This document shows positions 54,812 to 63,532 of a DNA stretch of 64,000 nt, in pieces (position 1 is the first letter of the stretch; every line of letters begins with the position of its first letter). Origin of the DNA: a virus; IMG/VR virus record IMGVR_UViG_3300017763_000006, positions 30,544 to 94,543 of that record. One strand, 5' to 3'. The notes below the pieces were generated by a model, which was not told where the DNA came from, ran no database searches, and saw only the letters and a list, made by a program, of their open reading frames with translations. Both the position numbers and the translations under genes were made by a program.

Positions 54812-55723
54812 TTAGTTATCTACCTCGTCTTCTCCAGCTTCTTCATCTTGTGGAAAAGTTTGTTGAACTGGATCTTCTTCTTTTGCTTTTTTTGTTTTCT
54901 TTGGCTTTTCTGGCTCTACATCATTAACGTCATCTTCATAGTCAGCTTGTAAAAGAATTTGACCAGCATCAGATAGTAAGTTCCCCTCTCTATCTACTCT
55001 CTGACCTTCATCATTTATTAACCAACCTTTGTCGTTAACCTTAGTGCCATCTACGTCTATTTTATTTCCATCTTTATCAATAAGAGAAAGATCGTCATCT
55101 ACAAGTTTGAATCGTTTAAGAAATTGATTTTCTGGCAATCCTTCCTCGTAGCTCTTATCTAAGTTATATATCATTTCTCCCAATGCTGCTGCTGCCGCAA
55201 ATGCAACGGGATCATCTGATTTTTCCTCATACTCTGCTAAGTTATTATACACTTTTTCTCCGGTAGGATAATAGGTACAGCCAGCAACTAAATAATTAAA
55301 TTTTGCATTATCAGAAAGACCTTCTGCGGTATTAGCTTCTAGTCCAATTTTTTCAGAAATAAGCTCCCGTAATTGGTTTCTAAGCCGTCTAATTTCAAGA
55401 GCCTTTTCCTTACCCTGAGACACTTTAAGCTTCTTACCGTTGACACCAAGGGCTATTTCACGCTCTAGAGATTGTATCTGCTCTGTTATCTTGTTTTGCT
55501 GGTCCTCTTTTTCTTCGTTCCATATTCCATTTTCCTTCATAAATTTATTCAAAGTTAATTTAGTAAATAATCCATCACGTACAGATTCAGTCCATGATTT
55601 AGCTCCAATTTTTTGAGCTTTAGTCAGCTGTGAAGAATTTGGTCTTCTGACGACTATTTTAATAACTTCGCCGTCTTCAAGTTCTACGTCCACATCTTTT
55701 TCTTTAATTCTTTCCTTACTCAT
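54812..55723 (-). CDS. Tail assembly chaperone-like protein (paralogue of 56039-57112)
   Basis: The 303-residue protein directly upstream of the tape measure contains LNKFMKENGIWNEEKEDQQN, EIRRLRNQLREL and DNAKFNYLVAGCTYYPTGEK. Similar pieces, in the same order, occur in the 357-residue gene upstream (MQMDGIWTDKEEQELMGMK, KTARSAERAYQYL, AAKVSFILKNTVFL). Position between tail tube and tape measure, and helical composition, suggest a tail assembly chaperone (gpG/GT role), but there is no frameshift product visible. The C-terminal ~90 residues are acidic and repetitive (KDGNKIDVDGTKV.. then a Lys/Glu tail). Confidence 0.55.
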   Translation of the reverse strand: MSKERIKEKDVDVELEDGEVIKIVVRRPNSSQLTKAQKIGAKSWTESVRDGLFTKLTLNKFMKENGIWNEEKEDQQNKITEQIQSLEREIALGVNGKKLKVSQGKEKALEIRRLRNQLRELISEKIGLEANTAEGLSDNAKFNYLVAGCTYYPTGEKVYNNLAEYEEKSDDPVAFAAAAALGEMIYNLDKSYEEGLPENQFLKRFKLVDDDLSLIDKDGNKIDVDGTKVNDKGWLINDEGQRVDREGNLLSDAGQILLQADYEDDVNDVEPEKPKKTKKAKEEDPVQQTFPQDEEAGEDEVDN

Positions 55724-56036
55724 GTTTATCTCCTTTATTTTGAACCTGTAAATGTAAAGTATTCCTTAGCCACTCAATCTCGTATTGAGACAATTCAATG
55801 TCTATATTCCTAGCCTGATGATTGCCCTTATCTAAAACTTCAGATCTAACTTTTTGAAAAAGCTCACCCATTTTTTTGTGTTCTTCAGTTTCTCCTTCCC
55901 ACAAAAAACCAAAGTGTTCCTCGATAGAACTCAGAGATCCTATCATGGTTGTTTGTATTTTTTTCTTTAGTATAGAGGAAAGTCTTTCTTTAGACTTTTC
56001 TTTATAATTACTAAATCTTCTGAATGAATAATCCAT
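55716..56036 (-). CDS. Conserved phage tail-region protein, 106 residues
   Basis: The sequence FRRFSNYKEKSKERLSSILK, TTMIGSLSSIEEHFGFLW and LDKGNHQARNIDIELSQYEI belongs to a conserved family I recognise from phages, whose members share the TT(M/I)IG(S/A)(L/I)..IEE.FG.LW core. Its role is not known to me. It sits between the two chaperone-like paralogues and overlaps the next start by eight bases, so it is part of the tail assembly operon. Confidence 0.7.
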   Translation of the reverse strand: MDYSFRRFSNYKEKSKERLSSILKKKIQTTMIGSLSSIEEHFGFLWEGETEEHKKMGELFQKVRSEVLDKGNHQARNIDIELSQYEIEWLRNTLHLQVQNKGDKHE

Positions 56037-56038
56037 TT

Positions 56039-57112
56039 TTATCTCCTTCTTTGTGATCCCATGTTCTTCATAGCTAAGATTTGACCCTGTTCTTGTACGT
56101 CTGGCAGTTCATGATACGACAAGCTACCAGCCTTCTTGGTTGCTCTTGCTCTTGTCTGAGCCACTTTTTTTGCTAAAGGAGAATTCATATCTTGGATTTG
56201 TTCTGCTCCCCATCCTTCTTCTTGATTGATCAATATAAACTCTTCTGTATTTTCGCCTGTCCTGTTATAACCAGATCTTTCTTGATTTACACTTCCCATT
56301 GGTCTTTTTTTCTTACCGTTTTCTTTCTCTCTGTCTCTCTTTTCTTGTTCTCGTTTTTTTCTACTATAAACAAACCAGCCATCTAATAAATCGTCGTCTT
56401 CTATAACAGAGGGTTCTGGCGGCTCATAAGACTCCATTATATTATCATAGGTTGTAGACCAAAGAATAATATTCCTTTGGTTTATGGTTAAGTCTTGATC
56501 TTCTTTCATAAATAATAAATTAAATTTTACATGCTTACTAGAAATCCATAGAGATTTCCAAGGTTCAGACCTAGCAAGCTCTCTAGTTACATTGTCTTGG
56601 TTCATGCTTTTGTTGTAGAAATGCATCAAGTCATTGGTGTCGTGATTTTTCTCAACAAGTTTATTATTTAAGAATACAGTGTTTTTTAATATAAACGAAA
56701 CTTTTGCAGCTTCAGCAAAGCCTTCGCAGCTATTTGTGTAGAAAGAATTTTTGACAGAAAGCAAATATTGATAAGCTCTTTCTGCTGACCTAGCCGTTTT
56801 TCTTAATTTACCTACGGCTTTGGAATTCATCCTACTTTCATACATATTCAACTTAATATTATCAATTCTTGTCTTCATTCCCATAAGCTCTTGTTCCTCT
56901 TTGTCGGTCCAAATCCCATCCATTTGCATGTATCTGTCTAAATCTTTGTTCGTCATCAAGTTATCGTTTAAAGCCTCATTATAAGCTTTTTCATACTCAT
57001 AATGAGACTCAACGATCTGTTCCAAAGTTGCCGGAATTATTTTTAAGTTCCCCTCTAAAAAAATTCCAGTCCTTAACAGTGAGACTAAAAAGTCTCTTTC
57101 TTGATGTTCCAT
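56039..57112 (-). CDS. Tail assembly chaperone-like protein (paralogue of 54812-55723)
   Basis: The 357-residue protein shares ordered motifs with the 303-residue gene (see there), notably DRYMQMDGIWTDKEEQ and the following basic helix. The C-terminal third is very basic and polar (KKREQEKRDREKENGKKKRP), likely disordered. It lies directly after the tail-tube candidate. A predicted chaperone role rests on context and the paralogy; it is not proven by any motif. Confidence 0.5.
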   Translation of the reverse strand: MEHQERDFLVSLLRTGIFLEGNLKIIPATLEQIVESHYEYEKAYNEALNDNLMTNKDLDRYMQMDGIWTDKEEQELMGMKTRIDNIKLNMYESRMNSKAVGKLRKTARSAERAYQYLLSVKNSFYTNSCEGFAEAAKVSFILKNTVFLNNKLVEKNHDTNDLMHFYNKSMNQDNVTRELARSEPWKSLWISSKHVKFNLLFMKEDQDLTINQRNIILWSTTYDNIMESYEPPEPSVIEDDDLLDGWFVYSRKKREQEKRDREKENGKKKRPMGSVNQERSGYNRTGENTEEFILINQEEGWGAEQIQDMNSPLAKKVAQTRARATKKAGSLSYHELPDVQEQGQILAMKNMGSQRRR

Positions 57113-57144
57113 TACTATCCTGATCTTCTATACTTTACTACTCC

Positions 57145-57975
57145 TTAAGTAGTCAAAGCATTGTAACCGATATAGTTGTAAACAATGGTAGCATTTCCAC
57201 CACCAGCGTCTCCACCGCTATAATTACTGCCTGCTAATCTTCCGGTCATACTTACGCCTTCATACGATTTGGTCTCGTTTACTGTCGCGTCTAAATCTGA
57301 GGCTGAGTTGTAAGTATCACCACCCCTATTTCCAGTGGCAGTAGCTAAGTACTCCCAATCAGAGCTACACTCAACTGGGAATGTTGCTGGTCTGGCATAA
57401 GGAGATTTTTTCCCTAACTGGAACAAATCTTCTCTACCGACATCACAGCTGAATGAAACGCTTTGCGCTCTTGATTCCAAAGCTACGTCTTGCCTTCGCT
57501 TGAAAGTACTCGTTGAGCAAGCACCACCCGGTGTTGAAATTGTTGGTCCAGATCCATTATACCAATTAATATCATTACCTACTACTGTACATGTTTCAGT
57601 AGCAAAACCGTCTACTGGGAATGTTACACCCCAAGAGCTAATTACCATACTTGTTGCATTGACAAAATTGACCTGTGTTGCAAAACTGCTTGATGTGTCA
57701 TCTGCTACTTTCATTACCACACTGCCCGTGAAATTTGATACAGATGCGGTGTCACCACCAGCAGTATTCCAAAACGAGCTAGAAGCGCCTTGCCAAGCTC
57801 TTTCTGTCGATATTTCTACGTTAGGAACTCCTTCAAGATTTTTACAAATCGACAAAGTTCCAAGCTCAAATGCTTGCTCAAAATCAACTGATGCATTCAC
57901 AGAAATACTCTGCAAACCTCCAGAAATTCCAAGAAAGCTAGCTGACTGAACAGCATAAAAGATTCTATTGGACAT
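57145..57975 (-). CDS. Major tail tube protein candidate
   Basis: The N-terminal FYAVQSASFLGI then VDFEQAFELGTLSICKNLEG and VPNVEISTERAWQG matches the pattern of phage tail tube proteins (LG.LSI.E..EG.P.VE.S.E). The rest is a beta-rich 276-residue protein with a strand pattern ending YNYIGYNALTT. A strong SD (AAGGAGA) and a GTGTATTAT-type promoter motif upstream suggest high expression, as expected for a major structural protein. Position before the chaperones and tape measure fits the usual tail-gene order. No sheath gene adjoins it. Confidence 0.7.
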   Translation of the reverse strand: MSNRIFYAVQSASFLGISGGLQSISVNASVDFEQAFELGTLSICKNLEGVPNVEISTERAWQGASSSFWNTAGGDTASVSNFTGSVVMKVADDTSSSFATQVNFVNATSMVISSWGVTFPVDGFATETCTVVGNDINWYNGSGPTISTPGGACSTSTFKRRQDVALESRAQSVSFSCDVGREDLFQLGKKSPYARPATFPVECSSDWEYLATATGNRGGDTYNSASDLDATVNETKSYEGVSMTGRLAGSNYSGGDAGGGNATIVYNYIGYNALTT

Positions 57976-58007
57976 ATTTCATTCTCCTTAAAAAGTGAGG
58001 GGTTACT

Positions 58008-58021
58008 ACTTTATAATACAC
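58008..58021 (-). promoter_or_regulatory. Late-promoter candidate before the tail tube gene
   Basis: Minus-strand GTGTATTATAAAGT lies in the 52-base gap upstream of the tail-tube candidate, with a TATTAT or TATAAA -10-like core. A start ~7 bases further leaves a ~25-base leader with AAGGAGA. It shares the GTGTAT(A/T)AT core with the sites at 19,460 and 63,533. Confidence 0.4.
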
Positions 58022-58027
58022 AAAAAG

Positions 58028-58975
58028 TCAGAATTTAGTAGAAATTAGCTCTGTAGTAATTCTTACTACTCCAGCATATAGATTTGAATTAATCATATCT
58101 ACAGCCTGTACTGTTGTATCTTTCATTCGGAATGTTTCGCACCCATAATCATCTACTAATTCTGGGTATCTTGGCGCTCCAGACACTGTATATCCAAAGC
58201 TATTTAGAGGAAAAGCACCAGAATCAGCTATTTTATTAGAATCAAACATTTTAACAGTACTATCATTTTGCATAGATACTATGTCTATAAGCTTATTTCT
58301 AGTCATATCGTCTTCTGCAATACAATGGAATAGTACGTCTGTATTAACGAACTGTCCAGATGGGCCTAGCTGGTATCCCTTGAGGGTACGAGTAGGAACT
58401 ATTTCTATTGCTATTGCTGGTAGTTGAATTTGCATCTCGGTGGGAACCTTTACATTATCTCTGTTGGATAAATCCATAGAATTTATGTACAATTCACGCA
58501 ACCAAGGAACAGAAGCAGCATAAATAACGCTAATATATTTGTAGCTATATTCAGCTTGAACTTTGCTGCCGGTTGGAATAGGGTTGTCAAATATCACCCT
58601 TCCATTAAAGTAATCAACATTATGAGCGTATGCGCCAGCAGTGTCTGACGGATAAAATACATTATCAACATATATTCCAGATATTCCCGGTAGCGAATCG
58701 TCAGATCCCACCAATGGCTCTGGATCGAACCCAACCCCGCTTTGCCAAACCCAGTTCTTTCTAAAACCTTCCCACGCTTCACCCGCTAAGAAGTTCGTGT
58801 TATTTGTGGGCTTTAGGAGGCTATAATCATTTCCGTTGTAATCTTGCTCTCCAAGAGTTACATTGAAGTAGTTGCCCTTTTCTAGAAGCCCCCAATCAAA
58901 ATACTCAATGAGATTATCTTGTGTCTCATTAGCAATTGTATATTCTAGTATTTTATCAAAACCTTTTAATGTCAT
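58028..58975 (-). CDS. Neck or tail-completion structural protein
   Basis: The 315-residue protein has SGIYVDNVFYPSDTAGAYAH and then VDYFNGRVIFDNPIPTGSKV with AEYSYKYISV, a pattern of beta hairpins (ngr.if..pi..~~.v.a.ysyk) that I associate with phage virion proteins. LPAIAIEIVPTRTLKGYQLG follows. Its start overlaps the upstream stop by four bases (ATGA). Exact role unknown; its place between the neck-like proteins and tail tube suggests a head-tail joining or tail-terminator function. Confidence 0.65.
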   Translation of the reverse strand: MTLKGFDKILEYTIANETQDNLIEYFDWGLLEKGNYFNVTLGEQDYNGNDYSLLKPTNNTNFLAGEAWEGFRKNWVWQSGVGFDPEPLVGSDDSLPGISGIYVDNVFYPSDTAGAYAHNVDYFNGRVIFDNPIPTGSKVQAEYSYKYISVIYAASVPWLRELYINSMDLSNRDNVKVPTEMQIQLPAIAIEIVPTRTLKGYQLGPSGQFVNTDVLFHCIAEDDMTRNKLIDIVSMQNDSTVKMFDSNKIADSGAFPLNSFGYTVSGAPRYPELVDDYGCETFRMKDTTVQAVDMINSNLYAGVVRITTELISTKF

Positions 58976-59598
58976 TTTAATATTGACTCCAGTAATAGGT
59001 TTAGTTGTGATTCTTGTTCTTTGCCAGACAAAGCTCTAGTTATAAAATTATCATCTACAGTTCCAGAATACCCCGGTGGAACACGAAAAGACCCAGAATT
59101 TGTCATGCTTCCCATGCCAGACCTACCGATTCCAGAATTGGGTTTGTAACTATAATTTTTTACAATAATCCTATCTCCAAACTCTAACATCCATTTCAAC
59201 CAGTGTAAATCGCCACCATCATAGTCTACATGTCCTTGGGGAAGAGATATGAGATTGGCAAAATTACTTGGTTGGAAATAAATAAATATACCACCTTTAG
59301 TAAAATCTTTACTTACCGTTTGAACACGAGCGAAAACTGAAGATTTAACAGCGTTACTAATCGCGCCAACAGCAACGCTTTCACTTCCTTTATACAACCC
59401 AAACGGGCCGGATAAAACACCAGCTGCTAAGTCTACCATTTCTGGACAAGAACTTATCCACTCAGACGCTAAAGACCTGCACCCTGATTCTACTTGCCCT
59501 TTTTTAGATTTTAATTGTTGATTTACTAAATCTGATAAAGATATATTAATCTTACTAGATATCGTTTTCATTGAATCTAAAAGTTTTATGCTAATCAT
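58972..59598 (-). CDS. Neck/virion protein
   Basis: The 208-residue protein has a helical N-terminal part (STSKINISLSDLVNQQ-like region) and PEMVDLAAGVLSGPFGLYKG, then IFIYFQPSNFANLISLPQGH and LHWLKWMLEFGDRIIVKNYS. The latter two belong to a recurring virion-protein pattern, with the LHWL..(M/L)LE.GD.I strand typical of minor neck proteins. I chose ATG 59598 because it overlaps the upstream stop (ATGA); an upstream in-frame TTG at 59619 lies inside the previous gene. Function unknown in detail. Confidence 0.65.
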   Translation of the reverse strand: MISIKLLDSMKTISSKINISLSDLVNQQLKSKKGQVESGCRSLASEWISSCPEMVDLAAGVLSGPFGLYKGSESVAVGAISNAVKSSVFARVQTVSKDFTKGGIFIYFQPSNFANLISLPQGHVDYDGGDLHWLKWMLEFGDRIIVKNYSYKPNSGIGRSGMGSMTNSGSFRVPPGYSGTVDDNFITRALSGKEQESQLNLLLESILK

Positions 59599-60071
59599 GA
59601 TATGCGTTTCCAAAAACAAGCAAAGTATCTATTAGTCTTAAGGCCCATAGGAATGTGACCTCCAACTCTTTCAAAAGTCATTTCTGTTCCTTTGTCTATT
59701 ATCAATCCCTTTGCGGATAAAACTTTTTGCAAATCGGTCATCATGCCTATTGTTTGTATTGAAGCGTCCGGTGCGACCACGCCTTCGGCAATACGAATCC
59801 ATTCTTTGCTATCCCAGTAAACTTTTAATACAATGTCTGTTTTAACTTCTACTTCTTTGATAGTCACCTTTCCACGGTTTCTATCACGACCTCCTCCTCG
59901 TCTATGATCATTAATTGAGTTAATGTCAGGAAGATTGTTATCTGGGGTTTTAATTATAACTTCTTTTTTTTCAATAGACATAAGTTGACATGTAGATCCA
60001 AATATATCAAACGTGGAATCTATAATGTCATAATATTTATCGAAAACAGATTGTGGTATGTTTAATGGCAT
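59595..60071 (-). CDS. Head-tail connector-like protein
   Basis: The 158-residue protein starts NIPQSVFDKYYDIIDSTFDI, continues FGSTCQLMSIEKKEVI and has a beta-rich end (GTEMTFERVGGHIPMGLKTN). The opening helix with 'F.kyy.iiDstfdifG..C.L' recurs in phage head-tail connector/completion proteins. It overlaps upstream and downstream genes by one (TAATG) and four bases, showing tight operon coupling. The assignment rests on pattern and context. Confidence 0.55.
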   Translation of the reverse strand: MPLNIPQSVFDKYYDIIDSTFDIFGSTCQLMSIEKKEVIIKTPDNNLPDINSINDHRRGGGRDRNRGKVTIKEVEVKTDIVLKVYWDSKEWIRIAEGVVAPDASIQTIGMMTDLQKVLSAKGLIIDKGTEMTFERVGGHIPMGLKTNRYFACFWKRIS

Positions 60072-61420
60072 TAATCAATCCTGTGTGCAGCAATAAAGAA
60101 GTTTGTAGTCTGACCAGCGAAAGTAGAGGGAGAGTAGAAAATTCCAGACACAGTGTTACTACCAGCAGCAAATGCGTGAGTGATTAATAAATTGTCATTA
60201 AGATTTCCAGAAGGCGAAATATTGACAACATAATTAGAGGATGACGAGATGTCGCTGACAGTAAAGGATTCTGCCCTTACTTCACCAGCAGACATAGAGG
60301 CTAAAGTTTTTTCGACAGTAGCAGTATGTGGATATAAAATTCCAGAAGCGTTATCTAAATAGTCATCAATTCTTCCAGAACTAGCAAGTTCAAAATCACG
60401 AAAATCAGAGGTATAACTATTAGTATGAGTAGTTAAGGCTCCAGAAACAATATCAATCCCAGACTGTAAATATCCACTTGCTATAAATACTCCACTGTCC
60501 GTATACTCGTTGAGGTTTCCAGACAAGGCAATCAATGCGGCTTGTCCAAGAAAGTGATTAGTAGATAAATCAGTCATAGGTAAATCGTCTACAACTAAAT
60601 TCCTAAAAAGAGGATAATCTTCAGAACAGGATGGATCGCAATCATCTATTGGTCCAGCAAATACAGTATGAGCAGTTTGTTTTTTCAAAAGAAGATTTTC
60701 ATTTACTTCTCCACTAACCTCAATTACTAAATTTGCATTTGTGTTACTATCAACTACGTTGGGAGAAAAATGTACATATTGAGTACCGCCTTGATATGGA
60801 GACTGTGTTAATCCCAGAGACGCATTTCCTCCATTGCCACTATCATAGTAAACGCCCGTTGCTCCAACAAAGTAACCAGATGCTCTAACCCTACTTTCAT
60901 AAGACAAGCCGTCTCCTCCAACGTCAACCCCATAGTAGTGATTTGGTTGATTGATTCCTACAGAATTGAGTGATGAGTCATAAGTAATATCTGAAAAATA
61001 ATTCAATACATTTTCGGAATCCCACACAGCTATACCTTTTCTTTGTGGGACGTTGCATCCGGGCAGACCAGAACCCATCATTACAGCATGAGTTGCAGGA
61101 TAGGTTATAAATACTTCTTTGACACCCGGAGGAAAATCTATTTTTGAGTCATCTGTATTACTCGACCTAAACGGGTGACGCACAACTTCGTTATAAGTAA
61201 TTGCGTCTGCTTCTGAAAAGTCATGTCTCAAAAGAACTCCAGAGCCGATTTCATACCTAGTACCATCAGTCACTGCATAAAAAAATACGTCCTGATGATT
61301 GTAAAATCGTTCTAGATCACTGAAACCATCAGCAGTTCTAGCCAAGGCAAAATTGCCTAAGCCCTGCGTATAAGTTAATTCCTTAACGCGATCATGTAGT
61401 TGTATGCGATTTTGTGACAC
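60071..61420 (-). CDS. Virion structural protein with fibre-like C-terminus
   Basis: The N-terminal ~130 residues (DRVKELTYTQGLGNFALART, GFSDLERFYNHQDVFFYAVT, DFPPGVKEVFITYPATHAV) match a common phage virion module that begins DRVkE.t.t.G.G...L and ends (F/V)(I/V)TYPA. The C-terminal half has repeated Ser/Gly-rich strands (SGNLNEYTDSGVFIASGYL) typical of fibre-like tails. It starts with GTG (61420), preceded by GGAGA. It belongs to the virion operon; its position on the particle is unknown. Confidence 0.65.
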   Translation of the reverse strand: MSQNRIQLHDRVKELTYTQGLGNFALARTADGFSDLERFYNHQDVFFYAVTDGTRYEIGSGVLLRHDFSEADAITYNEVVRHPFRSSNTDDSKIDFPPGVKEVFITYPATHAVMMGSGLPGCNVPQRKGIAVWDSENVLNYFSDITYDSSLNSVGINQPNHYYGVDVGGDGLSYESRVRASGYFVGATGVYYDSGNGGNASLGLTQSPYQGGTQYVHFSPNVVDSNTNANLVIEVSGEVNENLLLKKQTAHTVFAGPIDDCDPSCSEDYPLFRNLVVDDLPMTDLSTNHFLGQAALIALSGNLNEYTDSGVFIASGYLQSGIDIVSGALTTHTNSYTSDFRDFELASSGRIDDYLDNASGILYPHTATVEKTLASMSAGEVRAESFTVSDISSSSNYVVNISPSGNLNDNLLITHAFAAGSNTVSGIFYSPSTFAGQTTNFFIAAHRID

Positions 61421-61442
61421 TATTTATCTCCAATCTTATTGC

Positions 61443-62441
61443 TTAAGGTGCTGCTGCCCAATCTATTACTACTGCTGGATCTGAACTCGCCGTCCCAGAA
61501 GGATTACCAAAAACTACTAAGTCGTTATAATACGCATCAGTATAATCACCGTTATCATCAAGGACATAAAAAGTCAAAGATTCAGCATCTCTGTCTACAA
61601 TACCAACCTTGATTCCGTTGGCAAAGTCAGAACCCTGAGTGTAACCATTTCTACCAGTACTTTCTCCAAATGCAACATAATCAGTTGCGTTTTCAAACAA
61701 CTCAGCTTTAAAGTAAATTCTAAATTTACCATTGGCTAAGTCTCCGTTAGACTCTCTAAGTCTTTCAACTTTAGAGATATTGTAAGAGGAATGAATAGCT
61801 ACTGTGTCTGTATTACCAACGCTGCCAGAGACAGAATTAAAATTTAACCACGCTTGAGCAGTGGATCTAGCAGTTGAAATCTTAGTATTATCACTGGCAA
61901 ATTTAATGTCGGTCTCATTTCCAATAACTAATGTCTCACTGTCTGGACCGTGATACTCAAAAGAAAAACCATGATTGGCATATCCAGAACTAGATATACT
62001 ATAATTATCTAGCTTGAAATCTCCTTGCATACTTCTTCTTCCATCCATGTGGAAATACTGAGCGTGATCGTCTCCAGTTCCCGTATCAGCTAAATTGTTA
62101 TGGCTAATACCTTGGGGGCCGGGATATGGATGTACTTGTACAGCGCCGTTGCCAATCTCGTTATCAAACTGGATTCCACTTTCAACTATAACCAATCCTC
62201 CAGTAGTTACTGAAGTAGTTGGGTTGGTAGTTGTTTTAATATGTATGTTGTTAGTAAATCTCAGCTCTGGTTCTTCCCACTGACCACTAGCAACAATGTG
62301 CCTAATAGAATTAGCAACATCCCGCATCGTTTCTCTAACATTTTTAGCGCTGATAGCTCCAGCGTTATTGTCTCTCAACTGCTCGTTAATGTTAGCAACA
62401 AGCTCTGGTATATCTTTTATGTTTGCTGTATAGTCTGGCAT
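61443..62441 (-). CDS. Fibre-like virion protein
   Basis: Residues ~1-60 form a helical part (PELVANINEQLRDNNAG...VRETMRDVANSIRHIV), then beta-rich sequence. A motif HNNLADTGTGDDHAQYFHMD with a following GRRSMQG is the typical DDH-x-Q-Y repeat of phage tail fibres (binding His-rich fold). AAAGGAGA precedes the ATG. It is therefore a fibre-type structural component. Its receptor is not shown by sequence. Confidence 0.65.
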   Translation of the reverse strand: MPDYTANIKDIPELVANINEQLRDNNAGAISAKNVRETMRDVANSIRHIVASGQWEEPELRFTNNIHIKTTTNPTTSVTTGGLVIVESGIQFDNEIGNGAVQVHPYPGPQGISHNNLADTGTGDDHAQYFHMDGRRSMQGDFKLDNYSISSSGYANHGFSFEYHGPDSETLVIGNETDIKFASDNTKISTARSTAQAWLNFNSVSGSVGNTDTVAIHSSYNISKVERLRESNGDLANGKFRIYFKAELFENATDYVAFGESTGRNGYTQGSDFANGIKVGIVDRDAESLTFYVLDDNGDYTDAYYNDLVVFGNPSGTASSDPAVVIDWAAAP

Positions 62442-62453
62442 TTATGATCTCCT

Positions 62454-62975
62454 TTAATGTCTGAAAAATCCACCTCTATGGTCATGATCTGAATATTGTC
62501 TCAAAACGTAATCGCTACCCGGACTGTAAGGTCCAAGTATAGCAGTACCAGCAATACTATTACCAGCACTATAATCTAAAAGCAGTTGTTGGTATTTACC
62601 ACATAAGTCTTTATATAAAGCTAGTATGGTAGAAGCTACACCTCTCAGATCAATCGCAGATGGTCCATCTTTAATCGATATTGTGTTTCCGGCTTCCTTC
62701 TTGACTTCGCTTCCCAGTATAATACAAGCACACTTTAAGCTTACTAGCGATATAAAGTCTGAATCTTTAGTCTCTGCATCTGTTGGATCTGGAGACAGCG
62801 AACAATCAGCTATGCTGATAGTATATTCTTGTCGTAAAGTAGTTTCAGTAGACAACAATTGAGCTGCTACTAATATAGTAGTCTCCAATCTCTTAGAAGA
62901 ATACGTATAATTTGCTGGGTCAACATCATTAATAAGATGTCTAACCATTGTCGATATTTGACCTTGCCAAGACAT
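62454..62975 (-). CDS. Head completion/neck-like protein
   Basis: The 173-residue protein has STMVRHLINDVDPANYTYSS, an IILVAAQLLSTE-like helix region and DGPSAIDLRGVASTILALYK. The opening 'RhLI.Dvd....YsskrLe..i..AAqll..E' is recurrent in phage proteins at this place in the gene order. The C-terminus (SDYVLRQYSDHDHRGGFFRH) is His-rich. No enzymatic motif is visible. Its neighbours are structural, so a neck or head-completion role is likely. Confidence 0.6.
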   Translation of the reverse strand: MSWQGQISTMVRHLINDVDPANYTYSSKRLETTILVAAQLLSTETTLRQEYTISIADCSLSPDPTDAETKDSDFISLVSLKCACIILGSEVKKEAGNTISIKDGPSAIDLRGVASTILALYKDLCGKYQQLLLDYSAGNSIAGTAILGPYSPGSDYVLRQYSDHDHRGGFFRH

Positions 62976-62982
62976 AAGCTAC

Positions 62983-63288
62983 CTATAAGTTACAGTGGAC
63001 TTGAAATGTATAAATATCTGTATAGTAAGTTCCGTTGGTTAAAACAACCTTTGCTTGAAGTTTGTAATGACCAGCTTCATCTAAATCGCCAACCAAAGTG
63101 TCGTAGTAAACTTGACCGTCCGTGCCGTCACCAAGCAGTGTTCCAGCTTTGTTTACAATTTCATCATCTGGTTTTTTAAATACCATAGTTATAGAAGATG
63201 CTGTTGAAATATCAACAACAACTCCATCGTCTTTTATTGTTGCTAGAAATCTAGTTCCAATATCGTTTACATGTATTTCGCTTGCCAT
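62983..63288 (-). CDS. BppU-like Ig domain virion protein
   Basis: The 101-residue protein IHVNDIGTRFLATIKDDGVV, DISTASSITMVFKKPDD and YYTDIYTFQVHCNL follows the Ig-like domain seen at the N-terminus of phage baseplate upper (BppU) and fibre proteins ('i.v.D.GT.f...i.D.dG..vDiS.A....~f.kPd'). It is a stand-alone single domain, perhaps decorating or linking virion components. The gene is tightly coupled to neighbours. Confidence 0.7.
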   Translation of the reverse strand: MASEIHVNDIGTRFLATIKDDGVVVDISTASSITMVFKKPDDEIVNKAGTLLGDGTDGQVYYDTLVGDLDEAGHYKLQAKVVLTNGTYYTDIYTFQVHCNL

Positions 63289-63289
63289 A

Positions 63290-63352
63290 TTATCTCTTCA
63301 GGGTTATATTTGAAGTTTGCTTGATAGATAGGGTTACATTTACCGTCTTCAT
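63290..63352 (-). CDS. Tiny ORF (20 residues), uncertain
   Basis: ATG 63352 overlaps the stop of the 57-residue ORF (ATGA) and the frame ends two bases before the BppU-like ATG. It would encode MKTVNVTLSIKQTSNITLKR. Coupling by overlap on one side and its position support translation, but so short a peptide may be only a translational bridge. Confidence 0.25.
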   Translation of the reverse strand: MKTVNVTLSIKQTSNITLKR

Positions 63353-63522
63353 AGTATAATTCCTTCACTCTTCTGAAGGGTCATATCTAATAATATAGTA
63401 CTTTGTATACAAGAAATACTATCCTGCTGCTGTTGAATATGTAAAATAAGATCGTGATCTCTACCATTATAATATACCGATTCTAACGTAGAGAACGGCA
63501 ATAAGCTAAAGAACCCAAACAT
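63349..63522 (-). CDS. Small virion-operon ORF, 57 residues
   Basis: A strong SD (GAGGTGA at 63532-63526) precedes ATG 63522. The 57-residue product starts MFGFFSLLPFSTLE and has a Gln-rich helix (HIQQQQDSISCIQS). The N-terminal hydrophobic stretch is too short for a certain membrane segment. No domain is recognised. It fills an otherwise empty 200-base interval between the 106-residue gene and the tiny ORF, and its stop overlaps the next ATG. Confidence 0.55.
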   Translation of the reverse strand: MFGFFSLLPFSTLESVYYNGRDHDLILHIQQQQDSISCIQSTILLDMTLQKSEGIIL

Positions 63523-63532
63523 ACTTCACCTC

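Noticed and set aside
54812-57112. Programmed -1 frameshift between chaperone-like genes
   Set aside because: No slippery heptamer near the gene ends and each gene has its own SD and start; the proteins are separate.
57137-57153. Inverted repeat ACTACT/AGTAGT after the tail-tube stop
   Set aside because: Only a 6-bp AT-rich stem with a 5-base loop and no T tract; not a terminator and probably chance.
57145-57975. Tail sheath protein
   Set aside because: The 276-residue product matches tail-tube features and is far smaller than typical sheath proteins; no large sheath-like ORF is nearby.
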